64,000 nucleotides of DNA from Blattabacterium cuenoti (GCF_014251375.1 NZ_CP059187.1:524078-588077), one strand, 5' to 3'. Shown: positions 26,083 through 35,872, counted from the stretch's first letter. Notes: generated by a model from the letters alone, not told the origin. Numbers and translations: made by a program.

Positions 26083-26931
26083 ATGACGATTAATTGTGCA
26101 GGATCTTTACTATGTTTCAAGGAACCAAAAATTATGGGGATAGTAAATGTTACACCTGATTCCTTTTATGATGGAGGACAATTGAATTCAGAATACAAAA
26201 TTTTACAACATGTAGAATCTCTATTAAATGAAGGATCTGATTTCATAGATATTGGAGGTTGTTCGACTCGTCCATATGCTACTAAATTCCCAACAGAAGA
26301 AGAAGAACTAAAAAGAGTAATCAACCCCATTCGTATTATATTAAAAACATTTCCAAAAACTAAAATATCTATAGATACTTTTCGTAGTAAAGTTGCTGAA
26401 ATAGCAGTAAAAGAAGGAGCAGTAATGATAAATGATATATCTGGAGGAATACTAGATAAAAAAATGTTTCTTTTGTTATCCAAACTTAAGATTCCATATA
26501 TATTAACTTATTTGAGTTTAAAGAAAAATGAAAGAAATACAAAAAATATAATTATAGATACTAATAATTTCTTTTCTAAGAAAATTTACTATTTGAAACA
26601 ATATGGTATAAATGATATAATTTTAGATCCTGGATTTGGTTTTGGAAAAACATTAGAACAAAATTTTCAATTATTAAAACATTTATCTTTGATGGGATTT
26701 GAAGATCATTTAATTTTAATAGGTATTTCTAGAAAATCTATGATTCAAAATATTCTAAATATTTCTTCTGAAAAATCATTAAATGCGACTTCTGTTATTC
26801 ATACTTTATCTCTGTTGAAAGGAGTTAAATTTATCCGTGTACATGACGTGAAAGAAGCTATGGAATGTATCAAATTAGTACAATTTTATAAAAAAATAAA
26901 AATAGAAAAAAAGTTTAAAGTAAGTAGATAA
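26083..26931 (+). CDS. folP: Dihydropteroate synthase
   Basis: Condenses p-aminobenzoate with dihydropterin pyrophosphate in folate synthesis. The family signatures are PKIMGIVNVTPDSFYDGGQ at the N-terminus, DIGGCSTRP (about residues 57-65), SIDTFRSKVAE (about 105) and DPGFGFGKTLEQNF (about 185). The usual GxxSTRPG motif appears as GGCSTRPYA, a small departure. At 282 aa it is full length. It is divergent from the DUF1599-tpiA pair, the arrangement seen in Flavobacteriia. Confidence 0.94.
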   Translation: MTINCAGSLLCFKEPKIMGIVNVTPDSFYDGGQLNSEYKILQHVESLLNEGSDFIDIGGCSTRPYATKFPTEEEELKRVINPIRIILKTFPKTKISIDTFRSKVAEIAVKEGAVMINDISGGILDKKMFLLLSKLKIPYILTYLSLKKNERNTKNIIIDTNNFFSKKIYYLKQYGINDIILDPGFGFGKTLEQNFQLLKHLSLMGFEDHLILIGISRKSMIQNILNISSEKSLNATSVIHTLSLLKGVKFIRVHDVKEAMECIKLVQFYKKIKIEKKFKVSR

Positions 26932-27024
26932 TAAGTATTGTGACTTTAGTAGTTTTTTTGTATTAAGTTAAGTCAGTTTAGTAAGTAAATAATACTACAT
27001 CATACTTCTTAATTTATTATTTTT

Positions 27025-27864
27025 GTGTATACATTTTTTTTATTGAGAATTTCCTTCATTAATATTTTAGATATTTTTCTAGTATCCATTATTTTCTTTC
27101 AAGTGTATAAACTCATTTATAGTACAGCTGCTTTAAATATTTTTTACGGAATCATTGTTACTTTTGTTTTTTGGAAAATAGTAGAAATGTATGATATGAA
27201 ACTTCTTAGCATAGTTATAAGTGCTTTTTTCAAAGGAGGTTTCTTAGCTTTAATTATACTATTTCAACCAGAAATTAGAAAATTTCTTCTTATAGTTGGA
27301 AGCAGAATTTTTTTGAAAAAATTTGTTCTTTCTCTATTTGGAAAATCAGGTGGGGGGACCTCTTCAGTAAAAACGGAAACTATAGATAGTATTGTAAAAG
27401 CTTGTGCTATCTTATCAGGTGATAAAACAGGAGTATTGATAGTGATTCAATTACATCAAGATATAAAAGAGTTTATACAAAATGGAGATGAAATGGATGC
27501 GAAAGTAAATATTCCTATTTTAGAAAGTATTTTTTATAAAAATAGTCCACTCCATGATGGAGCTGTCGTCGTTATAGGAAATAAAATAGTGAGAACGAGA
27601 GCTATACTTCCAGTCTCTTATAATAAAGAAATTCCATCTCGGTTAGGTCTTCGTCATAGAGCGGCTATTGGATTATCTGAAAAAACTGATGCAATCTGTC
27701 TCGTAATTTCTGAAGAAACTGGTTATATTTCTTACATCAAAGAGAAAAATAGAATAGTTATTACCAATATTCATAATTTAAAAACGAAACTTGAAGAAGA
27801 TCTGTTTTTGAATAAAAAAAAATTCAAAAATAAAATTATTGATGAACATCAGAAACTTATATAA
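27025..27864 (+). CDS. cdaA: Diadenylate cyclase (c-di-AMP synthase)
   Basis: Membrane enzyme making cyclic di-AMP from two ATP. About three N-terminal membrane segments (residues 1-85) precede the DAC domain, whose two catalytic motifs are intact: DGAVVVIGNKI (DGA near 178-180) and GLRHRAAIGLSEKTDA (RHR near 210). The start is GTG at 27025 (279 aa); a TTG at 27043 is an alternative. The 3' end overlaps the beginning of murF by 23 bp. CdaA near folP is the Flavobacteriia arrangement. c-di-AMP usually controls potassium, osmotic balance and the cell wall. Confidence 0.9.
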   Translation: MYTFFLLRISFINILDIFLVSIIFFQVYKLIYSTAALNIFYGIIVTFVFWKIVEMYDMKLLSIVISAFFKGGFLALIILFQPEIRKFLLIVGSRIFLKKFVLSLFGKSGGGTSSVKTETIDSIVKACAILSGDKTGVLIVIQLHQDIKEFIQNGDEMDAKVNIPILESIFYKNSPLHDGAVVVIGNKIVRTRAILPVSYNKEIPSRLGLRHRAAIGLSEKTDAICLVISEETGYISYIKEKNRIVITNIHNLKTKLEEDLFLNKKKFKNKIIDEHQKLI

Positions 27865-29166
27865 GTTTTATTCCATTTCTTCTGGAATAGAAACAAATAG
27901 TAAAAAAATAAAAAAAAATTCTATTTTTTTTGCTCTAAAAGGAAAAAATTTTGATGGAAATCAATTTGCTCACGAAGCAATTTCAAATGGAGCAATGATG
28001 TCTATAGTGGATAATCCAATTTATTCTTTTTCTCGTTATAAAAACATTTTTTTTGTAAAAAACACTCTGTATTTTCTACAAAAATTAGCGAAATATCATA
28101 GATTACAAATAAAAAATATCCCTATAATCGCGATTACGGGGAGTAATGGAAAAACGACTACTAAAGAATTAATAAGCGCAGTTCTCTCTAAAAAATATAA
28201 TTTTGTTCATTCTACTAAAGATAATTTAAACAATCATATAGGGATTCCGTTAACTATTCTATCAATGTCTAAGAAAACACAAATTTCTGTCATAGAAATA
28301 GGTGCAAATCATGAAAAAGAAATAAAAAAAATGTGTTCCATAATTAATCCAGATTATGGATATATAACTAATTTTGGAAAAGCTCATTTAGAAGGATTTA
28401 AGAACATGAAAGGAGTGATTTCTGGAAAATTAGAATTGTATGATTTTTTAAAAAAAAAAAGAAAAAAGTTTTTGTGAATGGAGATGATTCCATTCAATTA
28501 ACTAATAGTTTAGGAATTAATAGATATATTTTTTCTGAAAAAAAAAATTCAGATGTCAAAATTAAATATTCATGGAATCAAAGAGATCTGATCTCTGTTT
28601 TATATGTAAAAAACATACAAATAATTTCTAAATTAATAGGAAACTATAATTTATACAACATCGCTGCTGCCATAACTATTGGAAATTACTTTCAGGTTCC
28701 TTTGAAAAAAATTAAAAAAGCTATAGAAGAATATGTTCCAAATAGTTACAGATCTCAAATTGTAGAAATAAAAAAAATAAAAATTATTATGGATTGTTAC
28801 AATGCAAATCCCACCAGTATGAAAAAATCTATTTCCTATTTTAATCAAATTAAAGGAAATAAAATGGCTATACTAGGAGATATGTTGGAATTAGGTTTTT
28901 CTTCTTTTAAAGAGCATAAAAAAATTGTTATTGAGTTAGAAAATAGTAACATAAATACAGTATTTTTAATTGGAAAAATATTTTTTTCCATAACTATCAA
29001 AAACAGTGAAAAAATAAAAAAATTTATTAACAAAAACATTTTCAAAAAATGGATTCAAGATTATTATTCTTCTTCTATTTCTAATTCAACAACTCATAAA
29101 ATAGATTTAATTCTCATTAAAGGATCTAGAAAAAATTCATTAGAAACTCTAATTGACTTAATCTGA
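27842..29166 (+). CDS. murF: MurF, interrupted by a one-base frameshift in a poly(A) tract
   Basis: UDP-N-acetylmuramoyl-tripeptide--D-Ala-D-Ala ligase, the last cytoplasmic ligase of peptidoglycan precursor synthesis. The first frame (ATG at 27842 to a stop at 28477) holds the N-terminal domain and the ATP-binding GSNGKTTTKELI (near residue 100), ending DFLKKKRKKFL. The second frame resumes VFVNGDDSIQ, the expected next segment, and continues through MDCYNANPTSM and AILGDMLELG to 29166. The break lies in A11 (28450-28460) or the A6 just after it. One extra A restores a continuous 441-aa MurF of normal length. All conserved motifs survive, so the gene appears under selection and possibly rescued by slippage. 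It could also be a sequencing error. Confidence 0.88.
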
Positions 29167-29184
29167 AGTAATTTTTTTCTTTTG

Positions 29185-29215
29185 TTGTAGATTTCTATTT
29201 GAAAGATTAAATTTG
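29185..29215 (+). promoter_or_regulatory. Bacteroidota-type promoter for pdhA-pdhC
   Basis: A -33 TTG (29185-29187) and a -7 box TAAATTTG (29208-29215) are separated by 20 bp, matching the Bacteroidota consensus TTTG / TAnnTTTG. Transcription would begin near 29221, about 33 bases before the pdhA ATG. This is the best promoter seen in the window. Confidence 0.6.
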
Positions 29216-29253
29216 TATATGCAAAAAATTCATAAAAATTAAATTTTTCTTTG

Positions 29254-30270
29254 ATGAAAGAAATTACCACCGTAACCTATCTAAAGTGGTTTAAAGATAT
29301 GTCTTTTTGGAGAAAATTTGAGGATAAATGTCGTGTCCTATATTTAAAGCAAAAAATAAGAGGATTTTTACATTTATATAACGGACAAGAGGCAATTCCT
29401 GCAGGATTAACTCATGCAATGGATTTGTCTAAAGATAAAATTATAACTGCTTATAGATGTCATATTTTACCCATTTCTATGGGAGTAGATCCAAAAGAAG
29501 TAATGTCAGAACTACTAGGAAAGGATACAGGGACCTCTCATGGTATGGGAGGGTCTATGCATATATTTAGTAAAAAATATCGTTTTTACGGAGGACATGG
29601 GATAGTAGGTGCTCAAATTCCATTAGGTGCTGGAATCGCTTTTGCAGATAAGTATTTTAATAGAGATTCTGTGACCATAACAATTATGGGAGATGGAGCC
29701 GTAAGACAAGGATCTTTACATGAAACTTTCAATATGTCTATGATATGGAAACTTCCTGTTGTCTTCATATGTGAAAATAATCAATATGCTATGGGGACAT
29801 CTGTAAAAAGAAGTACTAATATAGAAGAAATTTATAAAATAGGGGGGGCCTACGGAATGCCTTCTTATCCTGTAGATGGAATGGATCCTGAAAAAGTAGC
29901 AAAAAAAGTTTTTCCTGCTATTGAAAGAGCTAGAAGAGGTGATGGGCCAACATTTTTAGAAATAAAAACTTACAGATATAGAGGCCATTCTATGTCTGAT
30001 TCCGAATCATATAGGAGTAAAAAAGAAATTCATTTTTATAAAAAAAAAGATCCTATTTTGAAATTAAAAAATATTATTATCCAAAATAAATGGGAAACTA
30101 TAGAAAATTTAAATTCCATAGAGTATGAAATAAAAAAAGAAGTAGAAACCTGTGTTGAATTTGCAGAAAAATCAGATCCTCCTTCTTTAGAAAAAATGTA
30201 TAATGTCGTTTACAACGAAACCAATTATCCTTTTTTAGATAATGATCCCATGAGTAATAAAATAATTTAA
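29254..30270 (+). CDS. pdhA: Pyruvate dehydrogenase E1 component, alpha subunit
   Basis: Thiamine-pyrophosphate enzyme that decarboxylates pyruvate in the PDH complex. The TPP-binding motif starts GDGAVRQGSLHE (about residue 145) and ends with an ENNQYAMGTS segment. The phosphorylation-loop-like YRYRGHSMSDSESYRSKKEI is present near residue 245. I start at the ATG at 29254 (338 aa) rather than the TTG immediately before it. pdhC follows 18 bp downstream; pdhB is not in this window. Confidence 0.94.
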   Translation: MKEITTVTYLKWFKDMSFWRKFEDKCRVLYLKQKIRGFLHLYNGQEAIPAGLTHAMDLSKDKIITAYRCHILPISMGVDPKEVMSELLGKDTGTSHGMGGSMHIFSKKYRFYGGHGIVGAQIPLGAGIAFADKYFNRDSVTITIMGDGAVRQGSLHETFNMSMIWKLPVVFICENNQYAMGTSVKRSTNIEEIYKIGGAYGMPSYPVDGMDPEKVAKKVFPAIERARRGDGPTFLEIKTYRYRGHSMSDSESYRSKKEIHFYKKKDPILKLKNIIIQNKWETIENLNSIEYEIKKEVETCVEFAEKSDPPSLEKMYNVVYNETNYPFLDNDPMSNKII

Positions 30271-30288
30271 AAAAAATAATATTTAAGA

Positions 30289-31509
30289 ATGGCAGAAATA
30301 ATATCTATGCCCCAGTTGAGTGATACAATGAAAGAGGGGACTATTATCAAATGGAATAAAAAAGTAGGAGATAAAGTTTCAGAAGGAGATATTCTTGCTG
30401 AAATAGAAACTGATAAAGCGACCCAGGATTTTGAAATTGATGTTAGCGGAATTCTACTTTTTATTGGTGTAAAAAAAGGGGGGACAACACGTGTAAATGA
30501 GCCCCTAGCCATTATTGGAGAAGAAGGAGAAGATATAAGTTTTCTTTTATCTAAGTTAAAAAAAAACAAAACAGAAAAAAAAATTATTGAAAAGAATAAT
30601 AAAAAAGAAGAAAAAAGAATATTTATCTCTCCTTTAGCAAAAAAAATGGCAAAAAAAATAGGTATTCCTATCAAAAAAATAAAAAAAGGAATCTGTGAAA
30701 AAGGTCGTATCACTAAAAAAGATATTGAAATATACCAAAAAACATTTGATATAAATGTGAATAATGAGGATCTCAGTTTTTTAAATAAAAACAACAACAA
30801 TAACAATAATAATAGTAGTAATCAGGAATCGACACATTATCCTCATTCTTCTATGAGAAAAAGAATTGCGACACATTTAACAAATTCTAAATTTACAGCT
30901 CCTCATTATTATTTAATGATTGAAATTAATGTGGGAAAAATGATACAATTAAGAAAAAATTTGAATGAAAAACTCACTCTAGAAGAAAAAATATCTTTTA
31001 ACGATATTATTATTAAAGCAGTTTCTCACTCTTTGAGAAATCATCCTAATATCAATGCTTCATGGAAAGAAAAAGAAATTCTATGTTATTCTCATATTAA
31101 TATTGGAGTAGCAGTATCTGTAAAAGATGGATTAATTGTCCCCGTAATTCGAAATACTGATCAAAAATCGTTACTTCAAATTTCCAAAGAGATAAAAGAT
31201 AAAGTATTACGTTCTAAATCTAAAAAAATACAACCAGAAGAAATAGAAAATAGTACGTTTACAGTTTCTAATCTAGGCATGTATGGAATTGAATTTTTTA
31301 CTTCTATAATTAATATCCCTAATTCATCTATTCTTTCTGTAGGAGCTATTATAGAAAAACCAATAGTTAAAGATTCAAAGATTGAAATCGGCCATGTTAT
31401 GAAAGTGACTTTATCTTGCGATCATAGAATTATAGATGGAACAACAGGAAGTAGTTTTCTTAATTCTTTGAAAAAGCTATTGGAAGATCCTATTACTATA
31501 TTAGTTTGA
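30289..31509 (+). CDS. pdhC: Dihydrolipoamide acetyltransferase (PDH E2)
   Basis: Core of the pyruvate dehydrogenase complex. One N-terminal lipoyl domain carries the lipoylated lysine in ETDKATQDFE (Lys43). A peripheral subunit-binding domain follows (ISPLAKKMAKKIGIPIKKI, about 120-150), then a linker with a poly-asparagine run coded by AAC/AAT repeats (about 30790-30820). The catalytic domain ends with DHRIIDG (His about 379). At 406 aa it is shorter than enzymes with several lipoyl domains but functional-looking. The stop is 2 bp from the stop of the convergent terC. Confidence 0.93.
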   Translation: MAEIISMPQLSDTMKEGTIIKWNKKVGDKVSEGDILAEIETDKATQDFEIDVSGILLFIGVKKGGTTRVNEPLAIIGEEGEDISFLLSKLKKNKTEKKIIEKNNKKEEKRIFISPLAKKMAKKIGIPIKKIKKGICEKGRITKKDIEIYQKTFDINVNNEDLSFLNKNNNNNNNNSSNQESTHYPHSSMRKRIATHLTNSKFTAPHYYLMIEINVGKMIQLRKNLNEKLTLEEKISFNDIIIKAVSHSLRNHPNINASWKEKEILCYSHINIGVAVSVKDGLIVPVIRNTDQKSLLQISKEIKDKVLRSKSKKIQPEEIENSTFTVSNLGMYGIEFFTSIINIPNSSILSVGAIIEKPIVKDSKIEIGHVMKVTLSCDHRIIDGTTGSSFLNSLKKLLEDPITILV

Positions 31510-31511
31510 TA

Positions 31512-32249
31512 TTATTCTGTTTTTTTTTGAAAAATATAGGACATAAAAATTGGAAATAAAAATATCATAACAGTAAGAAACGGAAAAAACCTTTCAAAAA
31601 TAAAAAAATATTTTTTATAGAAAAAAGAAAAAATAAGTTTAATTCCAAGAAGAAAAATTACAGAAAAAGCTGAATCTTTCAAAAAAGGTTTTTTTTCTAT
31701 TAATTTTACAAATATTTTAGTTACCCATCTCATAGATAAAATACCTGTAAAAACACCTAAAAAAATCAAAATTAAATTTTCAGATAAAGCAACGGCTGCA
31801 AGAATATTGTCAATAGAAAAAGCTAAATCCATTATTTCTATAAAAAAAATACTTTTCCAAAAAGAACTCGTTATTGGAAGGATATTTTTTCTATCATTTT
31901 TTTTATAAAATTTCTGGTAAAAAAAATACTTTACTCCAATATAAATTAAATAAATTCCTCCTAAAGGTTTTAACCACCATATTCTAATCAATTTAGATGT
32001 AAAAAATAAACATAATCCTCTAAAAAAATAAGCTCCAAAAAGACCATATCTTAGAGCTTTTTTTCTATCTTCTACTTTTAGATCCAAAATCATAGATGAT
32101 AATACTGCCGCATTATCTATTGATAAAATACTTTCTATCAAAAAAATATTTCCCACAATAGAAATAGAAACTATAATAGGATGATTCATGATATCCAAGA
32201 TAGAATTCTCAATCCAATCATTATTCATCAAAAAATTTTGTAAAATCAT
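31512..32249 (-). CDS. TerC/Alx-family integral membrane protein
   Basis: Multi-pass inner-membrane protein of the TerC family, linked in other bacteria to metal-ion (manganese) export. About seven hydrophobic helices are visible. The conserved acidic residues are in the first helices (ESILSIDNAAVLSSMI) and again in the second half (EIMDLAFSIDNILAAVAL), the paired SxDN signature of the family. At 245 aa it is full length. The start is ATG at 32249. The function in this organism is inferred only from family. Confidence 0.85.
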   Translation of the reverse strand: MILQNFLMNNDWIENSILDIMNHPIIVSISIVGNIFLIESILSIDNAAVLSSMILDLKVEDRKKALRYGLFGAYFFRGLCLFFTSKLIRIWWLKPLGGIYLIYIGVKYFFYQKFYKKNDRKNILPITSSFWKSIFFIEIMDLAFSIDNILAAVALSENLILIFLGVFTGILSMRWVTKIFVKLIEKKPFLKDSAFSVIFLLGIKLIFSFFYKKYFFIFERFFPFLTVMIFLFPIFMSYIFQKKTE

Positions 32250-32768
32250 TAAATTTCTGTATCCATCTTGTTTTTTAATACTTAATAAGTAATTTATTTG
32301 TAACGCATTTTTTCATTTGCCCCGCATCTAAATATTTAATATTTTCGCATAATGCGTTACACAGACGATTTTCCTTTTTGAACATTAAAGATAGAATTTA
32401 CTAAACTTTTTTTTTTCAGGATGAATCATTTGAAAAAAAAATCCATACATGAAAAATACAAAAAGTAGCTAGTGTATTTATTCATATGGATGGATGATAA
32501 AATCATTAAAATATTTTCTAATAAAGTAAAAAAAAATTAGAACATTAAAAAATGTTGTTTTACTTTCTTTTTTTTTATCATAATATCAAGTAAAATACTG
32601 AAAAAATGATTCATAGATAATTATAGAGATAACAAAAAATAAAGTCTTTTGTTATTTATATTTAGTTATTAAATTTAATATTATAAAATTAAAAAATTCT
32701 AATAACAATAAAATAATTTTCTTTTTATTTTCATTTTAATATACAATGCAAATTACATAATCGATAGA
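32250..32768. other. non-coding stretch between terC and secDF
   Basis: No credible gene is visible in 519 bp between two divergent genes. It contains a conspicuous inverted repeat (32299-32361), a short hairpin AACATT/AATGTT near 32541-32556 followed by T-rich DNA, and a 9-bp hairpin ATAACAAAA/TTTTGTTAT (32629-32637 with 32647-32655). The rest is A/T-rich. It should hold the promoters for both genes. Tests for tmRNA, RNase P RNA and SRP RNA signatures by eye were negative. Confidence 0.6.
32299..32361. ncRNA. possible structured RNA or cis element
   Basis: An 11-bp perfect stem, TGTAACGCATT (32299-32309) with AATGCGTTACA (32351-32361), encloses a 41-base loop. CGCAT occurs three times within it and the local GC content is clearly above the surroundings. 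There is no coding frame. Whether it is an independent RNA, a leader structure or a relic is unknown. Confidence 0.25.
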
Positions 32769-35614
32769 ATGCGTGTAAGAAATTTTTTCACAGTTTTTAT
32801 AATGATTTTATTAACTATAATTTGTTTATATTATATTCTATCTGGAACTGTATTTTTTTCAGAAGAAAAAGAAAAAAACACTTCAATCCTTTCTAATTCT
32901 CCTTCTCCTAATAAGAAAAACAAAACGCTAAATCTAGGATTAGATTTAAAAGGAGGAATTAGCATGACTTTAGAAATATCTGAAAAAGACCTGTTAAAAA
33001 AAATTTCTAAAAATTATCAAAATCCTATTTTTTTAAAAGCATTAGAACGGACTGATAAAGAAAAGGAAAAATATCCGAATATAGATTATTTATCTAATTT
33101 TATAGATTTCTTTTATAAGGAAAAAAAAAAGAAAAAATCAAATATTGATTTATCAGAATTATTTGAAAATAGATTTCACATCCACAACAACATAGAAAAA
33201 TTCTCTTCAGAAGACGACTATAATAGTCATCGTCGTTCAAAAAAAGAAATAGAAAAGGAGATCAGAAAAAAAATAGAAGATTCTATTTTTACTACTTATA
33301 ATATTCTTAGATCAAGAATTGCAAAATTTGGAGTAACTCAACCCAAGATACAACGTATCAAAAATTCAAATAAAATTTTGATAGAATTATCTGGGATAAA
33401 AGATATAGATAGAATAAAAAATATTTTACAAAAAAAAGCTGAATTAAACTTCTTTGAAGTATGCCAATTACAAGAAATTGATTCATACTATGAAATCATA
33501 AATAAAATTTTTTCTCAAAAAAAAAAAAATATTTTACAAAAAAAAATAAAGAAATCAAATATAAAAATCAATCTTTTATAAAACTATTAAATGTTTCTAA
33601 TCTTGAAAAAAACAATATAGTTGTAGGATTCGTTAATCAAAAATATACGAATATAATTACAAAATTTTTGAATTCTATTGAAGCTGTAGAATCACTTCCT
33701 TATCAATTAAAGAACATAAAATTTTTATGGGGATATCAAACTGCCCAATATAATAAAGAAAACTTTTTGAAGTTATTCGCTGTAAAAATTAATCCTGAAA
33801 ATCTTTTAAAAGGAGACGATATTCTGAATGCAGATAAATATTTAGGGCAATTTAACGAATTGTTTATTCAGATAAAAATGAATAGAGAAGGAACTAGAAA
33901 TTGGAAAATATTTACTGAAAAAAAAATTGGAAAAAACATTGCTATAGTTCTTGATGATTTAGTTTATACAGCTCCTGTAATAAAATCAGTCATTACAAAT
34001 GGAATGTTCCAAATATCGGGACCTTTTTTATCAATTCAAGAATCAGATGATTTAGTGAATATATTAAATGCAGGAAAATTCCCTACTTCCGTTAAAATTA
34101 TTCAATCTGAAATAGTAGGAGCTTCTTTAGGAAAAGAATCTATTCAAAAAGGAATAATATCTTTTTTTCTTGCAATATTTTTTGTATTTATTTGGATGAT
34201 TTTCTATTACTTAATTCCGGGATTATATTCCAATATAGCATTGATATTTAATTTAATATTTATGTTTGGAATTTTAATTTCTATCAATGCAGTATTAACT
34301 CTTCCTGGAATTGCTGGAATTATATTGACATTAGCAATGTCTATGGACGCTTATGTTCTTATTTATGAAAAAATTAAAGAAGATCTAAATTACGGATTAT
34401 CTATTCATAAAGCGATCTATAATAGTTATACTTTTAAAAAAGGAGCTTTATCATCTATTATAGATAGCCAAATAACTACTTTATTATGTGGAATCATTTT
34501 ATTTTATTTTGGAATAGGGCCTGTTAAAGGATTTTCTACTACTTTAATTATTGGAATTTTGACATCAGTGTTTTCTTCTACATGTCTTGGAAGATTTTTT
34601 TTAGAATGGCATTTAAAGAAATACAAAAACATTTTTTTTCAGAGTAAGAAAATTATAAATGGACAATGGGATTTTTTATCCAAAAGAAAATTAGCTTATA
34701 GTATTTCTTTTTTTTGTATTATAGTTAGCGTCATTTCGCTTTCTTATAAAGGATTAAATCTTGGAATAGATTTCGTAGGAGGACGGACATACATAATCCG
34801 TTTTGACAAAAAGGTTCTACCAGAAAAAATTGCTATGGTTTTGTCAAAAGTATTTGTAGAAAATGGAAAACCTTCATTTCCGAAAGTATTTACTTTCGGA
34901 AATGAAAATCAAATAAAAATAGTAACTAAATATAAAATATGGGATGAAAGTAATCAAGTAGATCAAGAGATTTTAGAAAAAATGTTTTTCGCATTAAAAT
35001 CATATTTTATTCCTATGGAATTTAATTCCTTTAAATCTCTAGAAAAGGAAAAACATTTAGGCATTTTATCCTATGAAAAAATAGACCCTTTTATAGCTAA
35101 AGATATTACTATAAATGCTTTTATTTCAATAATAATATCTTTATTAGTGATATTTATTTATATTTTCATTAGATTTAAAAAATGGCAATTTGGATTGGGG
35201 GCAGTCATTTCTCTATTACATGATTTGATCATTGTTATTGGAATATACTCTATTTTTTATGAAAAAATTCCTTTTTTAGAAATAGATCAATCATTTATAG
35301 CCGCTTTACTGACTATAATAGGGTATTCTATTAATGATACAGTAGTAGTTTATGATAAGATTCGAAAATTTTATAAATCAGGTCTCTCCATGAGAAAAAT
35401 TATAAATAATGGAATTTATAACACCTTAAACAGAACCATAAATACTTCATTTATAACTATACTAGTTATAGCTACTATTTTTTTATTTGGAGAAATTACT
35501 ATTCGAAGTTTTATGCTATCTTTATTACTTGGAATAAGTATTGGGACTTATTCTTCTATATTTATAGCATCATCTATAGTATATGATTTTTCAAATCAAA
35601 AAAATCAAGAATAA
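32769..35614 (+). CDS. secDF: SecDF protein-export membrane protein, interrupted by a one-base frameshift
   Basis: Fused SecD-SecF, which uses proton flow to pull secreted proteins across the inner membrane. The first frame (32769-33581) has the first membrane helix, LNLGLDLKGGISMTLEI and part of the periplasmic domain. The second frame is open from just after the A13 run and continues SFIKLLNVSNLEKNN, then the SecD membrane domain (ILTLAMSMDAYVLIYEKIKEDL) and the SecF half (LGIDFVGGRTYIIRF, YSINDTVVVYDKIR). The break is in A13 (33517-33529) or A9 (33538-33546). One added A restores about 948 aa, normal for flavobacterial SecDF. All motifs remain intact. Confidence 0.88.
34873..34906. repeat. 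16-bp perfect inverted repeat inside secDF
   Basis: TTCATTTCCGAAAGTA (34873-34888) and its exact reverse complement (34891-34906) are separated by TT only. It lies in the SecF-half periplasmic region. Confidence 0.85.
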
Positions 35615-35862
35615 TGAATCTCTTATTTCTCAGTATTGAAGAAAGTTTTTTTATAATTTTTGTAGCTATTCTTATATTTGGACCCAAAAAAATACCGGAT
35701 ATAGCTAGGGGAATGGGAGAAGGAATAAGATATTTAAGAAATGCTAAAAAAAAAATTCAGAATTCTATTCTTCAAAATAACATCAACAATACTAATGAAA
35801 AATCTTTTCTTTCTCAAGATGATCAAAAAGAAAATAATAAGTTTTCTATAAAACGAAAATAG
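35614..35862 (+). CDS. tatA: Sec-independent (Tat) translocase TatA/TatB-type subunit
   Basis: One N-terminal membrane helix (about residues 8-22) is followed by FGPKKIPDIARGMGEGIRYLRNAKKKI, the hallmark FGxxKxPxxxRxxG amphipathic segment, and a polar Asn/Lys-rich tail. At 82 aa it fits TatA. The start overlaps the last base of the secDF stop, implying coupled translation of two export components. No tatC is present in this window. Confidence 0.85.
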   Translation: MNLLFLSIEESFFIIFVAILIFGPKKIPDIARGMGEGIRYLRNAKKKIQNSILQNNINNTNEKSFLSQDDQKENNKFSIKRK

Positions 35863-35872
35863 AAGAATAATT

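Noticed and set aside
30267-30806. Minus-strand hydrophobic open frame opposite pdhC
   Set aside because: The hydrophobic repeats are the complement of the Lys/Ile-rich pdhC sequence; pdhC has clear domains.
32299-32361. tmRNA, RNase P RNA or SRP RNA
   Set aside because: None of the conserved sequence signatures of these RNAs could be recognised in the region.
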